From positions 1 through 64,000 of the forward strand of contig NZ_BAFV01000074.1 of the NCBI RefSeq assembly GCF_000308515.1: 64,000 nt of DNA, written 5' to 3'. The notes under the pieces are model-generated. The model saw only the letters and a program-made list of their open reading frames with translations, searched no databases and was not told where the DNA came from. Origin of the DNA: Nocardia carnea NBRC 14403. Its GTDB lineage: Bacteria; Actinomycetota; Actinomycetes; Mycobacteriales; Mycobacteriaceae. Both the position numbers and the translations under genes were made by a program. Shown here piece by piece: positions 18,066-25,992 of this stretch (the first letter of the stretch is position 1; every line of letters begins with the position of its first letter).

Positions 18066-19175
18066 GTGGTCCTGCGAATATTCGGTTTATCCATAGTCGT
18101 CACAGTGCTGTCGCTGGGAGTGGCGTTCCTCTACGGCGGCCCGACCGCCCTGGCACTCTGTCTCATCCTCGGCATCCTCGAAGTCTCCCTCTCGTTCGAC
18201 AATGCCGTGATCAACGCCACCGTCTTGGAAAAGATGAGTGAGTTCTGGCAGAAGATCTTCCTCACCATCGGAATCCTGATCGCCGTCTTCGGTATGCGGC
18301 TGGTCTTCCCGCTGGCCATCGTGTGGATCACCGCCGGACTCAACCCGGTCCAAGCCTTCGACCTGGCGCTCAACCCGCCGCCGAACGATGCGGCGACCTT
18401 CCCCGACGGCAGCCCCAGCTACGAGACCCTGCTCACCGACGCCCACCCGCAGATCGCGGCGTTCGGCGGCATGTTCCTGGCGATGCTGTTCCTGAACTTC
18501 ATCTTCGCCGACCGCGAAATCAAATGGCTGTCCTGGGTGGAACGCCCGCTGGCCAAGGCCGGCAAACTGGACATGGTGTCGGTGGTCGTGGCGGGAGTCG
18601 GACTGGTGCTGTCGGCGGAGTTCCTCGCGCACGACGACACGCGTTCCACGGTGTTACTGGCCGGCCTGCTCGGCATGATCCTCTACATCGCGGTCGACGG
18701 GTTGGGCTCGATGTTCCACGTCGAGGAACAGGCCGAAGAGGCCGCCGGCCCGTCCGGGCTGGCCAAGGCCACCGGTAAGGCCGGGTTCTTCTTGTTCCTC
18801 TACCTCGAAGTCCTCGACGCCTCGTTCTCCTTCGACGGCGTGATCGGCGCGTTCGCCATCACCGCCGACCCGATCATCATCGCCCTGGGCCTGGGCCTGA
18901 TCGGCGCCATGTTCGTCCGGTCGATCACCGTCTACCTGGTGCGCAAGGGCACACTCAACGAATACGTGTACCTCGAACACGGCGCCCACTGGGCGATCGG
19001 CGCCCTGGCGCTGATCCTGCTGATCACGGTCGGCGATATCCACGTTCATGAGCTCATCACCGGTCTCGTCGGTATCGCGTTCATCGGCGCCGCGGTGGTC
19101 TCCAGCGTCCTTCGCAACCGCAAGGAAGGCGATTCGGAGAAGCCTCTCACCCCGGAGCGCACTCCGGTCGCCTGA
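18066..19175 (+). CDS. DUF475 family membrane protein (TerC superfamily)
   Basis: A 369-residue polytopic membrane protein with about eight helices. The start is GTG 18066 with GAAAGG upstream. Two acidic intramembrane motifs, SLSFDNAVINATVL near residue 40 and LDASFSFDGVIGAFAIT near residue 250, are the inverted pair typical of TerC-like proteins, where they are thought to bind a divalent metal. TerC-superfamily proteins are linked to manganese export and membrane metallation or stress complexes; which applies here is not visible. The gene follows terD and ends at a strong terminator. Confidence 0.88.
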   Translation: MVLRIFGLSIVVTVLSLGVAFLYGGPTALALCLILGILEVSLSFDNAVINATVLEKMSEFWQKIFLTIGILIAVFGMRLVFPLAIVWITAGLNPVQAFDLALNPPPNDAATFPDGSPSYETLLTDAHPQIAAFGGMFLAMLFLNFIFADREIKWLSWVERPLAKAGKLDMVSVVVAGVGLVLSAEFLAHDDTRSTVLLAGLLGMILYIAVDGLGSMFHVEEQAEEAAGPSGLAKATGKAGFFLFLYLEVLDASFSFDGVIGAFAITADPIIIALGLGLIGAMFVRSITVYLVRKGTLNEYVYLEHGAHWAIGALALILLITVGDIHVHELITGLVGIAFIGAAVVSSVLRNRKEGDSEKPLTPERTPVA

Positions 19176-19194
19176 CCGGGAACCGGAAAGTAGA

Positions 19195-19226
19195 CGCGGG
19201 AGCGGACCACACGGTCCGCTCCCGCG
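19195..19226. terminator. Bidirectional terminator between DUF475 gene and P-type ATPase
   Basis: A perfect 14-bp stem (CGCGGGAGCGGACC with GGTCCGCTCCCGCG) and a 4-nt loop lie between two convergent genes. Confidence 0.8.
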
Positions 19227-19232
19227 GTCGTT

Positions 19233-21455
19233 TCACCGGGAGACGGCGCCCCGCACCGGGCGTACATTCTGGTTGTGCGGGCCGGCCAGGCGGGCAGGGT
19301 CGAGATCGAGGTTGCGCAGCAGTTGGGCGTTGAGCGCGACGACCATGGTGGATACCGACATGAGCACCGCGGCGACGGCGGGAGATATCGCAATACCGGC
19401 GAAGGCCAGCACACCCGCGGCCAGCGGGACGGCGATGACGTTGTAGCCGGTGGCCCAGAGCAGGTTCTGCCACATTTTCCGGTAGCTGGCGTGGGACAGT
19501 TCGATGATCGACAACACCGCGCGGGGGTCGTTCGCGGCGAGGACGACACCGGCGGACTCGATGGCGACATCGGTGCCCGCACCGATCGCCACCCCGACAT
19601 CGGCGCGGGCCAGCGCGGGAGCGTCGTTGACGCCGTCACCCACCATCGCGACCTTGTGCCCGCGGTTGTGCAGTTCGGTGACCTTCGCGTCTTTGTGTTC
19701 GGGCAGCACTTCGGCGAACACCTCGTCGATACCGAGGTCGGCGGCGACGGCGTCGGCGACCTGACGGGCGTCGCCGGTGATCATCGCGACCTTCACGCCG
19801 CGGGCGTGCAACGCGTCGATGGCGCGGCGGGATTCGTCGCGGACGGCGTCTTCGAGGGCGACGGCGCCGAGAACACGGTCGTCGTGGACGATATGCAGCA
19901 CCGAGGCGCCGCGTTGGACCCAGCCGCGAGCGACGGTGGTGACATCATCGGGTACCGGCAACCCGGAATCGGCGAGCATGGCCGGACCGCCGACGGTGAC
20001 CTCGGTGCCGGCGACCCGGGCGCGTACCCCGCGGCCGGGCAGTGAACGGAAATCGCCGGCGGTCAGCTGTTCCGGCGCCGAGACGCGAGTTTCGGCCGCG
20101 GCCACGATGGCCCGAGCGAGGGGGTGTTCGCTATCGGCTTCGACGGCCGCGGCGAGCGCGAGCAGATACTCTTCGCTCGTACCGGCGGTGGCGGTGACCC
20201 CCGTGAGCTGGTGGCGGCCCTGGGTCAGGGTGCCGGTTTTATCGAACAGCACCACATCGACGGTGCGCATATGCTCGAGCGCGAGACGGTCTTTGACGAG
20301 TACCCCGGCTTTCGCGGCCCGTTCGGTGGAAATCGCGATGACCAGCGGGATCGCCAGACCCAAGGCGTGCGGACAGGCGATGACGAGAACGGTTACCGTG
20401 CGCACCACCGCCTCGTCGAGATTGCCGAGCAGCGCCCAGATCACGAAGGTCAGTACGCCGGTACCGGCGGCGAAATAGAACAGGAATGCGGCGGCTTTGT
20501 CGGCCAGCGCCTGGGCACGGGACGAAGAGGCTTGGGCGTCGGCGACCATGCGCTGGATACCGGCCAGGGCGGTGTCCTCGCCGATCGCGGTGATCCGCAC
20601 CCGCAGGGCGCTGTCGGTGGCGACGGTGCCGGCGACCACGGTCTCGCCGATATCGCGGCTCACGGTTTTCGACTCACCGGTGATCATCGATTCGTCGACC
20701 TCGGCGCGGCCGTCGGTGACCGTGCCGTCGGCGGGCACCCGCGCACCGGCACGCACCAGTACCAGATCACCACGGGACAGCTGGGTCAGCGGCACCTCGG
20801 CGATACCCTCACCGGTGATTTTCTCCGCGGTATCGGGCAGCATCGCGGCCAGGGCGTCGAGCGCGCCGGATGCCGAACCCAGCGCCCGCATCTCCAGCCA
20901 GTGCCCCAGCAACATGATGACGATGAGCAGGGCCAGTTCCCACCAGAAGTCCAGTTCGAACCCGCCCAGCCCGAGCGTGGTGACCCACGACGCGACGAAC
21001 GCGACCGTGATCGCCATGGCGATCAACAGCATCATCCCCGGCCGGCGGGAACGCAGCTCGCTCCAGCCGCCGGTGAGGAACGGCATCCCGCCGTAGACGA
21101 AGATCACCGTGCCCAGGACCGGCGGAATCCACGAGACCCCCGGGACATCCGGCAGCCGGTATCCCAGCAGCTCGGCAACCATATGGCTGAACCCGACGAC
21201 CGGCACCGACAGGATCAGAGAGAGCCAGAACCGGCGGCGGAACATCGCCCCGTGCGCCCCGTGCCCGGCATGCCCATCATGACCGCCGTGCCCGGCCTCA
21301 CCACCGCGCCCAGCCTCACCGCCATGCCCGGCCTCACCACCGTGCCCGAGGTGGTCGCCGCGCCCGATCTCGCCGCGGTTCGGGTTCTGCGCGGATCTGC
21401 CGTGGTCGTGCCCAGCGGGGACGGAGCCGGTGTGCCGGTGCTCGGGATTCGACAT
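19233..21455 (-). CDS. P1B-type heavy-metal ATPase, CPH class (CopB-like)
   Basis: About 740 residues from ATG 21455 (MSNPEHRHTG), which has TAGGAGA upstream. It is a metal-exporting ATPase of the cytoplasmic membrane. The N-terminal 90 residues are His/Gly-rich with HGGEAG repeats. The membrane domain carries CPH (VIACPHALGLAIPL) instead of CPC, the phosphorylation motif is DKTGTLTQG, the hinge GDGVND is present, and the last helices read MSVSTMVVALNAQLL, as in the P1B-3 (CopB) subgroup that transports Cu and Ag. No HMA domain is seen at the N-terminus, consistent with CopB. It neighbours lpqS/cysK2/copZ-like genes, supporting a copper role. Confidence 0.9.
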   Translation of the reverse strand: MSNPEHRHTGSVPAGHDHGRSAQNPNRGEIGRGDHLGHGGEAGHGGEAGRGGEAGHGGHDGHAGHGAHGAMFRRRFWLSLILSVPVVGFSHMVAELLGYRLPDVPGVSWIPPVLGTVIFVYGGMPFLTGGWSELRSRRPGMMLLIAMAITVAFVASWVTTLGLGGFELDFWWELALLIVIMLLGHWLEMRALGSASGALDALAAMLPDTAEKITGEGIAEVPLTQLSRGDLVLVRAGARVPADGTVTDGRAEVDESMITGESKTVSRDIGETVVAGTVATDSALRVRITAIGEDTALAGIQRMVADAQASSSRAQALADKAAAFLFYFAAGTGVLTFVIWALLGNLDEAVVRTVTVLVIACPHALGLAIPLVIAISTERAAKAGVLVKDRLALEHMRTVDVVLFDKTGTLTQGRHQLTGVTATAGTSEEYLLALAAAVEADSEHPLARAIVAAAETRVSAPEQLTAGDFRSLPGRGVRARVAGTEVTVGGPAMLADSGLPVPDDVTTVARGWVQRGASVLHIVHDDRVLGAVALEDAVRDESRRAIDALHARGVKVAMITGDARQVADAVAADLGIDEVFAEVLPEHKDAKVTELHNRGHKVAMVGDGVNDAPALARADVGVAIGAGTDVAIESAGVVLAANDPRAVLSIIELSHASYRKMWQNLLWATGYNVIAVPLAAGVLAFAGIAISPAVAAVLMSVSTMVVALNAQLLRNLDLDPARLAGPHNQNVRPVRGAVSR
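21284..21355 (-). repeat. Degenerate 18-bp tandem repeats in the ATPase N-terminus
   Basis: About four imperfect 18-bp units encode GHGGEA/GRGGEA repeats in the His-rich N-terminal tail of the ATPase. Such in-frame repeats can vary in copy number and change the number of metal-binding His residues. Confidence 0.7.
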
Positions 21456-21831
21456 CGAGAAGTCTCCTAATGGTCGACCGGAGCCTGCTCCGGGGAACCT
21501 TCCGCATCTGGGGAGCCGTCGTAATGTCCTCCCACTCATCCTCCACGCCATTCCTGGCGGTAGGTCATCACAGCCCGGAACGCGAGCCAACCGTGATCCC
21601 CGGTCCTGGCAACCAGCGGCCTATCCGCCCGGTTCGCGACGGTTGCCGATCGGTTCCCGGCGTCACGAACGGCCGGCTCGATCACCGATTCCGGCTCCGC
21701 CCCCGCCGAAATCGAGACCTGAGCCGACCGGCACCGCGACCACCCGGAAGGTTCTCCTCGCCAGGCGGACCGCGATGATCTCGACGGGTTCTCCGGACCC
21801 TGCCGGGCCGCGGCGGACCCGCCGGCCGAGC
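21456..21831. other. 376-bp gap without a convincing gene
   Basis: This lies upstream of the ATPase and downstream of the MFS gene, both on the minus strand. Open frames here lack family similarity and credible ribosome sites. A palindrome CCGGAGCCTGCTCCGG at about 21479-21494 sits just ahead of the ATPase ribosome binding site and may be a hairpin or operator. The gap must also hold the ATPase promoter. Confidence 0.5.
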
Positions 21832-23127
21832 TCAGCGACGTATCGGTCTTGCCGGTTCGCCTCCTTGCCGGTCGCTCCCCTCGGGCACGCCGTCTCCAGC
21901 GGTCCCGTGCGGCTGCGACCGGTCGAGCCGGTACAACGCCGCAGCCGCCATCGCCCCGATGAGGCCGAGCCCGGCCCATACCGCCCAATCCGCACCGGCG
22001 GCGCGCGCAGCCCCGACAACCGCGCCGGTGGCGAGGTTGCCGGCCAGGATGCCGATACCCACGATCGTGTTGTAGAAGCCGTAGTGGGTGGCTACCAGTT
22101 TTCCGTCCGCGAGCGAGACGACGGTATCCATTTCGAAGGGGAACACCGCGGCGGTTCCGACCGCGAGCACCGCCGTCGCCAGGAGCAACGCGACGATCGC
22201 GGCGGGGACGCCGAATCGCCCGGGGCCGGGTATCACGAGTAGCGGCAGGAACGCCGCGGCCAGTATCGCCATACCCACCGCCAGACTGCGCCCGGTACCC
22301 CAGCGCGCCCGGAACCACCCGGTGATCCGCAGCTGTCCGGCCACGGCAACCACACCGGAGACCACGAACAGCGCCGAGACCAGCACTTGCGATTGTGCGC
22401 CGGCCAGATATTCGGCCTGCAAAGGTAAGGCCAGATAGACCTGGAACGACAGCACATACGAGCCGATCATCGTCAGCGAGAACAGCAGGAAGCGGCGGTT
22501 GGCGGCCACAGCGCGCCAGTCCTGCAGCACCGTGGTCTGTTCGGCGGCCTTCTGTTCGCGACGCGCCGGTAGCGCGAACAACTGAGCGACGGTCAAGACA
22601 GCGAACACGACCGCCGCGGCCGCGGCGGTCACCCGGAAATCGAGGAACATCAAGGCCAGGCCGACCAGCGGCCCGGCCAGGATTCCGGCTTGGTAGAAAA
22701 TATTGAACACCGCGAACGCTTCTACCCGCCGTTCCCCGGTGTCGGCCGCCAGGTAGGCGCGGACTGCCGGATTGAACAGCGCCCCTGCGAAACCTGTTGC
22801 GGCGGAAGCGATGAGCACCCAGGGCAGTGAGGTGGCGAACACCAAGAGGGCGAACCCTCCGGTACGCAGCAGACAGCCCGCGACGATCAAGGGTTTGTAG
22901 CCGAGCCGGTCGGCGAGGGTGCCGCCGATGAGGAACATGCCCTGCTGGGAGAAGTTTCGTACACCGAGCACCAGGCCGACCGCCCAGGCCGCCAAGCCCA
23001 GCGGCCCGGCGAGGTAGCCGGCCAGATACGGCATCAACATGTAGAAGCCGAGATTGATGCCGAACTGGTTGATCATCAGCAGCCGGGCGGCGAGGTCGAA
23101 GCTGCGGAAGCTCCTCAGGACGGTCAC
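21832..23127 (-). CDS. Major facilitator superfamily transporter (Rv0849-like)
   Basis: A 431-residue MFS transporter with about 12 transmembrane helices. The GTG at 23127 overlaps the CysK2-like stop (GTGA), giving VTVLRSFRSFDLAARLLMINQFG; the longer upstream frame is antisense-like noise. The A-loop GTLADRLGYKPLIVAG between helices 2 and 3 is a typical MFS motif. It is translationally coupled to the cysK2-like gene, as in M. tuberculosis Rv0848-Rv0849, so it may export a product of CysK2 or a metal-thiol compound. The substrate is unknown. Confidence 0.88.
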   Translation of the reverse strand: MTVLRSFRSFDLAARLLMINQFGINLGFYMLMPYLAGYLAGPLGLAAWAVGLVLGVRNFSQQGMFLIGGTLADRLGYKPLIVAGCLLRTGGFALLVFATSLPWVLIASAATGFAGALFNPAVRAYLAADTGERRVEAFAVFNIFYQAGILAGPLVGLALMFLDFRVTAAAAAVVFAVLTVAQLFALPARREQKAAEQTTVLQDWRAVAANRRFLLFSLTMIGSYVLSFQVYLALPLQAEYLAGAQSQVLVSALFVVSGVVAVAGQLRITGWFRARWGTGRSLAVGMAILAAAFLPLLVIPGPGRFGVPAAIVALLLATAVLAVGTAAVFPFEMDTVVSLADGKLVATHYGFYNTIVGIGILAGNLATGAVVGAARAAGADWAVWAGLGLIGAMAAAALYRLDRSQPHGTAGDGVPEGSDRQGGEPARPIRR

Positions 23128-24251
23128 GATGCGGCTCCTCCTGCCCGGTCGGTGGCGTGCGGGTCGACGACGGTGGTGCAGCGGGTCCAGGAGTGCACCA
23201 CCCGCTGGCCGGGATGCCCGATGACGTCCGGTTCGATCGGCGGATCGGTATCGAGCAGGCCGTGCGCGCGGCAGTAGTCGTCGTTGTAGACGGTGTCGAA
23301 GTAGCGCTGCGGGCCGTCGGGGAACACCGCCGCAATCCGGGTATCCGCCGGCCGAGTACGCGCGACCCATCCCGCGACCAAGGCCACAGCACCTACGCTC
23401 CAGCCGCCTGTTGCATAGTGCGTACCGGCCAGCGCCCGGCACGCCCACACGGCCTCGGCCGGTGCCACCCAATGCACTTCACGAAAGGACGAGTAGTCGA
23501 CATTGCGCGGGAAGATACTGGACCCGAGTCCCCGCATGACCCGCGGACCGGCGGGCTGGCCGAAGATCGTGGAGGCGACAGTATCCACACCGATCAGCTG
23601 CAGGTCCGGGTTGGCTCGGCGCAGCACCCGCGCCACACCCGCGGAGTGACCGCCGGTTCCTACGGCGCACACCAGCACATCGACCTCGCCCAGCTGCTGT
23701 ATCAGCTCCCGCCCGAGTGATTCGTATCCGTCGATATTGTCGGGATTGCTGTACTGGTCGGGGCACCAGGCCCCGGGCTCGGCCGCCATGAGTTCGGTGA
23801 CCCGATCGCGGCGGGCTTGTTGCCAGCCGCCGCTGGGATGCGGTTCGGCCACCAGTTCGACCCGCGCACCGTACGAGACGAGCAAGCGATCCACGATCGG
23901 TTCGAGTCCCGGATCGGTGACCACCGTGACCGGGTGGTGGTACACCGCTCCCGCCAGCGCCAGCCCCAGTCCGAGAGTGCCGCTGGTGGATTCGATGATC
24001 CGGGCTCCCGGTGCCAGATCGCCGCGTTGTTTCGCGCGCCGGACCATGTGCAGGGCGGGCCGGTCCTTCATCCCGCCGGGATTGAAACCTTCCAGTTTCG
24101 CCCAGAAGCCGCGGCCGGCGGGCGCCAGCGGCTCCCCCACCCACAGAACGGGCGTGTTGCCGACCAGCGAACTCGATTCCCGCGCCGGAGCAGGCGGGGT
24201 GAGCACGGTCGAGACAGGTTCGGCAGGCGGGCCGAACACGATGTCGTTCAT
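23124..24251 (-). CDS. cysK2: PLP-dependent cysteine synthase family protein (CysK2-like)
   Basis: A 375-residue fold-type II PLP enzyme, close to the M. tuberculosis CysK2 length. It starts at ATG 24251 (MNDIVFGPP). The PLP lysine lies in GFNPGGMKDRPA, the substrate loop is ESTSGTLGLG and the phosphate-binding Gly-rich loop is AVGTGGHSAG. M. tuberculosis CysK2 makes S-sulfocysteine from O-phosphoserine and thiosulfate; the same reaction is inferred here from family and from the conserved lpqS-cysK2-MFS order. It lies 106 nt after the LpqS-like gene and overlaps the MFS gene. Confidence 0.85.
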   Translation of the reverse strand: MNDIVFGPPAEPVSTVLTPPAPARESSSLVGNTPVLWVGEPLAPAGRGFWAKLEGFNPGGMKDRPALHMVRRAKQRGDLAPGARIIESTSGTLGLGLALAGAVYHHPVTVVTDPGLEPIVDRLLVSYGARVELVAEPHPSGGWQQARRDRVTELMAAEPGAWCPDQYSNPDNIDGYESLGRELIQQLGEVDVLVCAVGTGGHSAGVARVLRRANPDLQLIGVDTVASTIFGQPAGPRVMRGLGSSIFPRNVDYSSFREVHWVAPAEAVWACRALAGTHYATGGWSVGAVALVAGWVARTRPADTRIAAVFPDGPQRYFDTVYNDDYCRAHGLLDTDPPIEPDVIGHPGQRVVHSWTRCTTVVDPHATDRAGGAAS

Positions 24252-24357
24252 GATTTGTCGCTTTCTGTATCCGATCCGCCACACAGGGCGGTCGTGACGG
24301 TGAGCGGGCAGCGAACACCGGCCGACGACGGAGATGTCTCGGCCTGGCGCTGACCGA

Positions 24358-24765
24358 TCAGCGTCGGGAGATACAGAAATTCGTGAGAATGGCTTGCCCG
24401 TTCAACACGGGCAAGCCCCCCGGCGGGCCTCGACTCCCGCGTGTACCGGTGGAGACCAGGGCGAAGACGGTGACTGTGGCCATGCCGATCAGCACCGTCA
24501 ACAGCAGCTGCTGGAGAGTGCTGCCGGAGGGCAGCACCGATTTCTCGACGCAGTGGATCATGTGTTGATCACAATGATCGAGGTGGCCGTTCATACCGTG
24601 CAGATGACCCGAGTGGGCGCTACCGACGGCCGGTGCAGCCGCCGCGACAACCGGACCGGTGTGCTCGTCGGCCAGATGTAGCATGCAGTCGAGGAGCGGT
24701 GCGATGAGCAGCACCGCCATTATCAGTGCCACCGATACACGGCGCAGCCGAGCGGAGGGATTCAC
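24358..24765 (-). CDS. lpqS: LpqS-like His/Cys-rich exported protein
   Basis: A 135-residue protein from GTG 24765 with an N-terminal hydrophobic helix (VALIMAVLLIAPLLDC; Cys at its end, but not a classical lipobox). A metal-ligand-rich region HSGHLHGMNGHLDHCDQHMIHC follows, then a second hydrophobic segment and a C-terminus ending LTNFCISRR. As I recall it, this tail closely matches M. tuberculosis LpqS, whose gene also precedes cysK2 and belongs to the copper-responsive RicR regulon. An envelope copper-binding role is inferred. The start is uncertain because no clear ribosome site is seen; ATG 24717 is an alternative. Confidence 0.7.
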   Translation of the reverse strand: MNPSARLRRVSVALIMAVLLIAPLLDCMLHLADEHTGPVVAAAAPAVGSAHSGHLHGMNGHLDHCDQHMIHCVEKSVLPSGSTLQQLLLTVLIGMATVTVFALVSTGTRGSRGPPGGLPVLNGQAILTNFCISRR

Positions 24766-25102
24766 CGCGGAGCACCCGGATACGGGGGTCGAAGGCCCGG
24801 TGTCGGTGCATCGCCCCCTGGAGATAGTGCGCCGCGGTACCGGACCTGATCTTCGCCTGAACGCCGTCCATCGACGTGGACGAATCTCCCGGTCGTCACC
24901 GCACCACCTCCTTCCCCTTCACCCAATTGCTTTCGCGGCGAGGCTTTGTCGACGAAGTAAACCGCAACGGTCGCAGAACAACCTACTCGCCACCCCCAGT
25001 CTCATCCACCGGCCTGTGGCCAGGGCCACCAGCACTGCCGACCGCGGGACGAGCGCCTCCGGTACGCGACGACCGCTCGGCGCCACGTGCCGGAGGCGGC
25101 CC
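24766..25102. other. Intergenic region upstream of the lpqS-like operon
   Basis: About 340 bp with no coding sequence I can support. It must contain the promoter of the lpqS-cysK2-MFS operon because the copZ-like gene ends at a strong hairpin. No second TACCC-N5-GGGTA operator was found here. Confidence 0.5.
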
Positions 25103-25134
25103 GGTTCCAGCGCCTCGCCCGCGGCGCTGGAACC
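25103..25134 (-). terminator. Terminator after the copZ-like gene
   Basis: A perfect 12-bp stem (GGTTCCAGCGCC with GGCGCTGGAACC) with an 8-nt loop lies 20 nt beyond the copZ-like stop on the minus strand. Confidence 0.75.
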
Positions 25135-25153
25135 GAGCCCGGCCCGGGCTCAC

Positions 25154-25360
25154 TCAGGCGACGACTCGGTAACCGGCGGCCTCCACAGCGTTCCTGATGG
25201 CATCGAGACCGACCTCGCTCTCCGCATCGACTGTGACCCGGCCGGTCGCCGGGTCGGCGTCTACTCCGGTGACACCGGCGAGAGCGCCGACCTCTTTCCT
25301 GACTTTGGAAGCGCAACCGCCACAGGTCATTCCGGTGACGGTGATGATCGAGGTACTCAT
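25154..25360 (-). CDS. copZ: Heavy-metal-associated (HMA) metallochaperone, CopZ-like
   Basis: A 68-residue single-domain HMA protein from ATG 25360 (MSTSIITVTGMTCGGCAS), with CAGGAAAAA as ribosome site. The MTCGGC motif supplies the two metal-binding cysteines of Cu(I) chaperones, and the length and strand pattern are typical. The longer frame to 25513 would run through the operator upstream. It likely shuttles Cu(I) in the cytoplasm to an ATPase or repressor. A CsoR/RicR-like operator lies about 88 nt upstream of the start. Confidence 0.92.
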   Translation of the reverse strand: MSTSIITVTGMTCGGCASKVRKEVGALAGVTGVDADPATGRVTVDAESEVGLDAIRNAVEAAGYRVVA

Positions 25361-25447
25361 ATTTTTTTCCTGTCGATCGGGTGAATACCCGCGGACCGAT
25401 CCGAACTCGTGGTGCCCGGCCGCGGAGGGGACGCTTCCATAGATACA

Positions 25448-25464
25448 ATACCCCGGCTGGGTAT
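25448..25464 (-). promoter_or_regulatory. CsoR/RicR-like copper operator upstream of copZ
   Basis: A perfect inverted repeat ATACCC-CGGCT-GGGTAT. TACCC/GGGTA half-sites around a short spacer are the form of operators used by CsoR-family Cu(I) repressors. It precedes copZ on the minus strand and the divergent membrane-protein gene on the plus strand. No csoR/ricR gene is in the window, so the repressor would act in trans. Confidence 0.65.
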
Positions 25465-25549
25465 GCAAGTGTTCGATAGCGCGGTCGGCCGATCGATGCG
25501 GGTGCCGCCGCAAGCACTATCGTCCTACACGCTGTAGTAGAAAGGGAGG

Positions 25550-25978
25550 GTGGCGAAACGTCCTTCAGCACGAGCGATAGCGCTGTGGGTTGCGCTGATG
25601 TCGACGGCGATCGGGTGCATCGGAATAGGCGCGTGGCAGTGGGCTCGACTCGGGAGCGCGAGCGGTGTCGACCAGAATGCCGGCTATGTGCTGCTGTGGC
25701 CGGTATTCGGCGCATTCCTGCTGGTCGCCGGCCTGACCTGGCGGCGACTACAGCAATCCGCCACCAGCAAGGCCCACCCCGCGGCGGCACACGTCGAAAC
25801 CCTGGCGACCCGCGAACTGCCACCCGGACTGCTACCGACCCGCATCAGCACGTACCCGGAACCCGACCCCGCAACCGTCCGTTACAACGCCTACCTCGCC
25901 CTCTTGAACGACCGTGAACTGCAACAACACCTACGCGCGGCCGGCCTCGACAATGCCCGTCGAAGCCATGGTGATTGA
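25550..25978 (+). CDS. Small two-helix membrane protein, unknown function
   Basis: A 142-residue protein with two transmembrane helices (about residues 9-31 and 45-65), a short outer loop and a C-terminal cytoplasmic part containing STYPEPDPATVRYNAYLALLNDRELQQHLR. The GTG at 25550 follows AAAGGGAG very closely. I do not recognise the family, though the C-terminal YNAYLA segment looks conserved in actinobacterial proteins near dnaB. It is divergent from copZ across the copper operator and convergent with dnaB, with only 14 nt between them. Confidence 0.6.
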   Translation: MAKRPSARAIALWVALMSTAIGCIGIGAWQWARLGSASGVDQNAGYVLLWPVFGAFLLVAGLTWRRLQQSATSKAHPAAAHVETLATRELPPGLLPTRISTYPEPDPATVRYNAYLALLNDRELQQHLRAAGLDNARRSHGD

Positions 25979-25992
25979 CCCGCCCCGCACGG

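Noticed and set aside
21536..23392. 618-codon minus-strand frame
   Set aside because: It is a different frame over the MFS transporter; the true frame has clear transmembrane helices and couples to cysK2.
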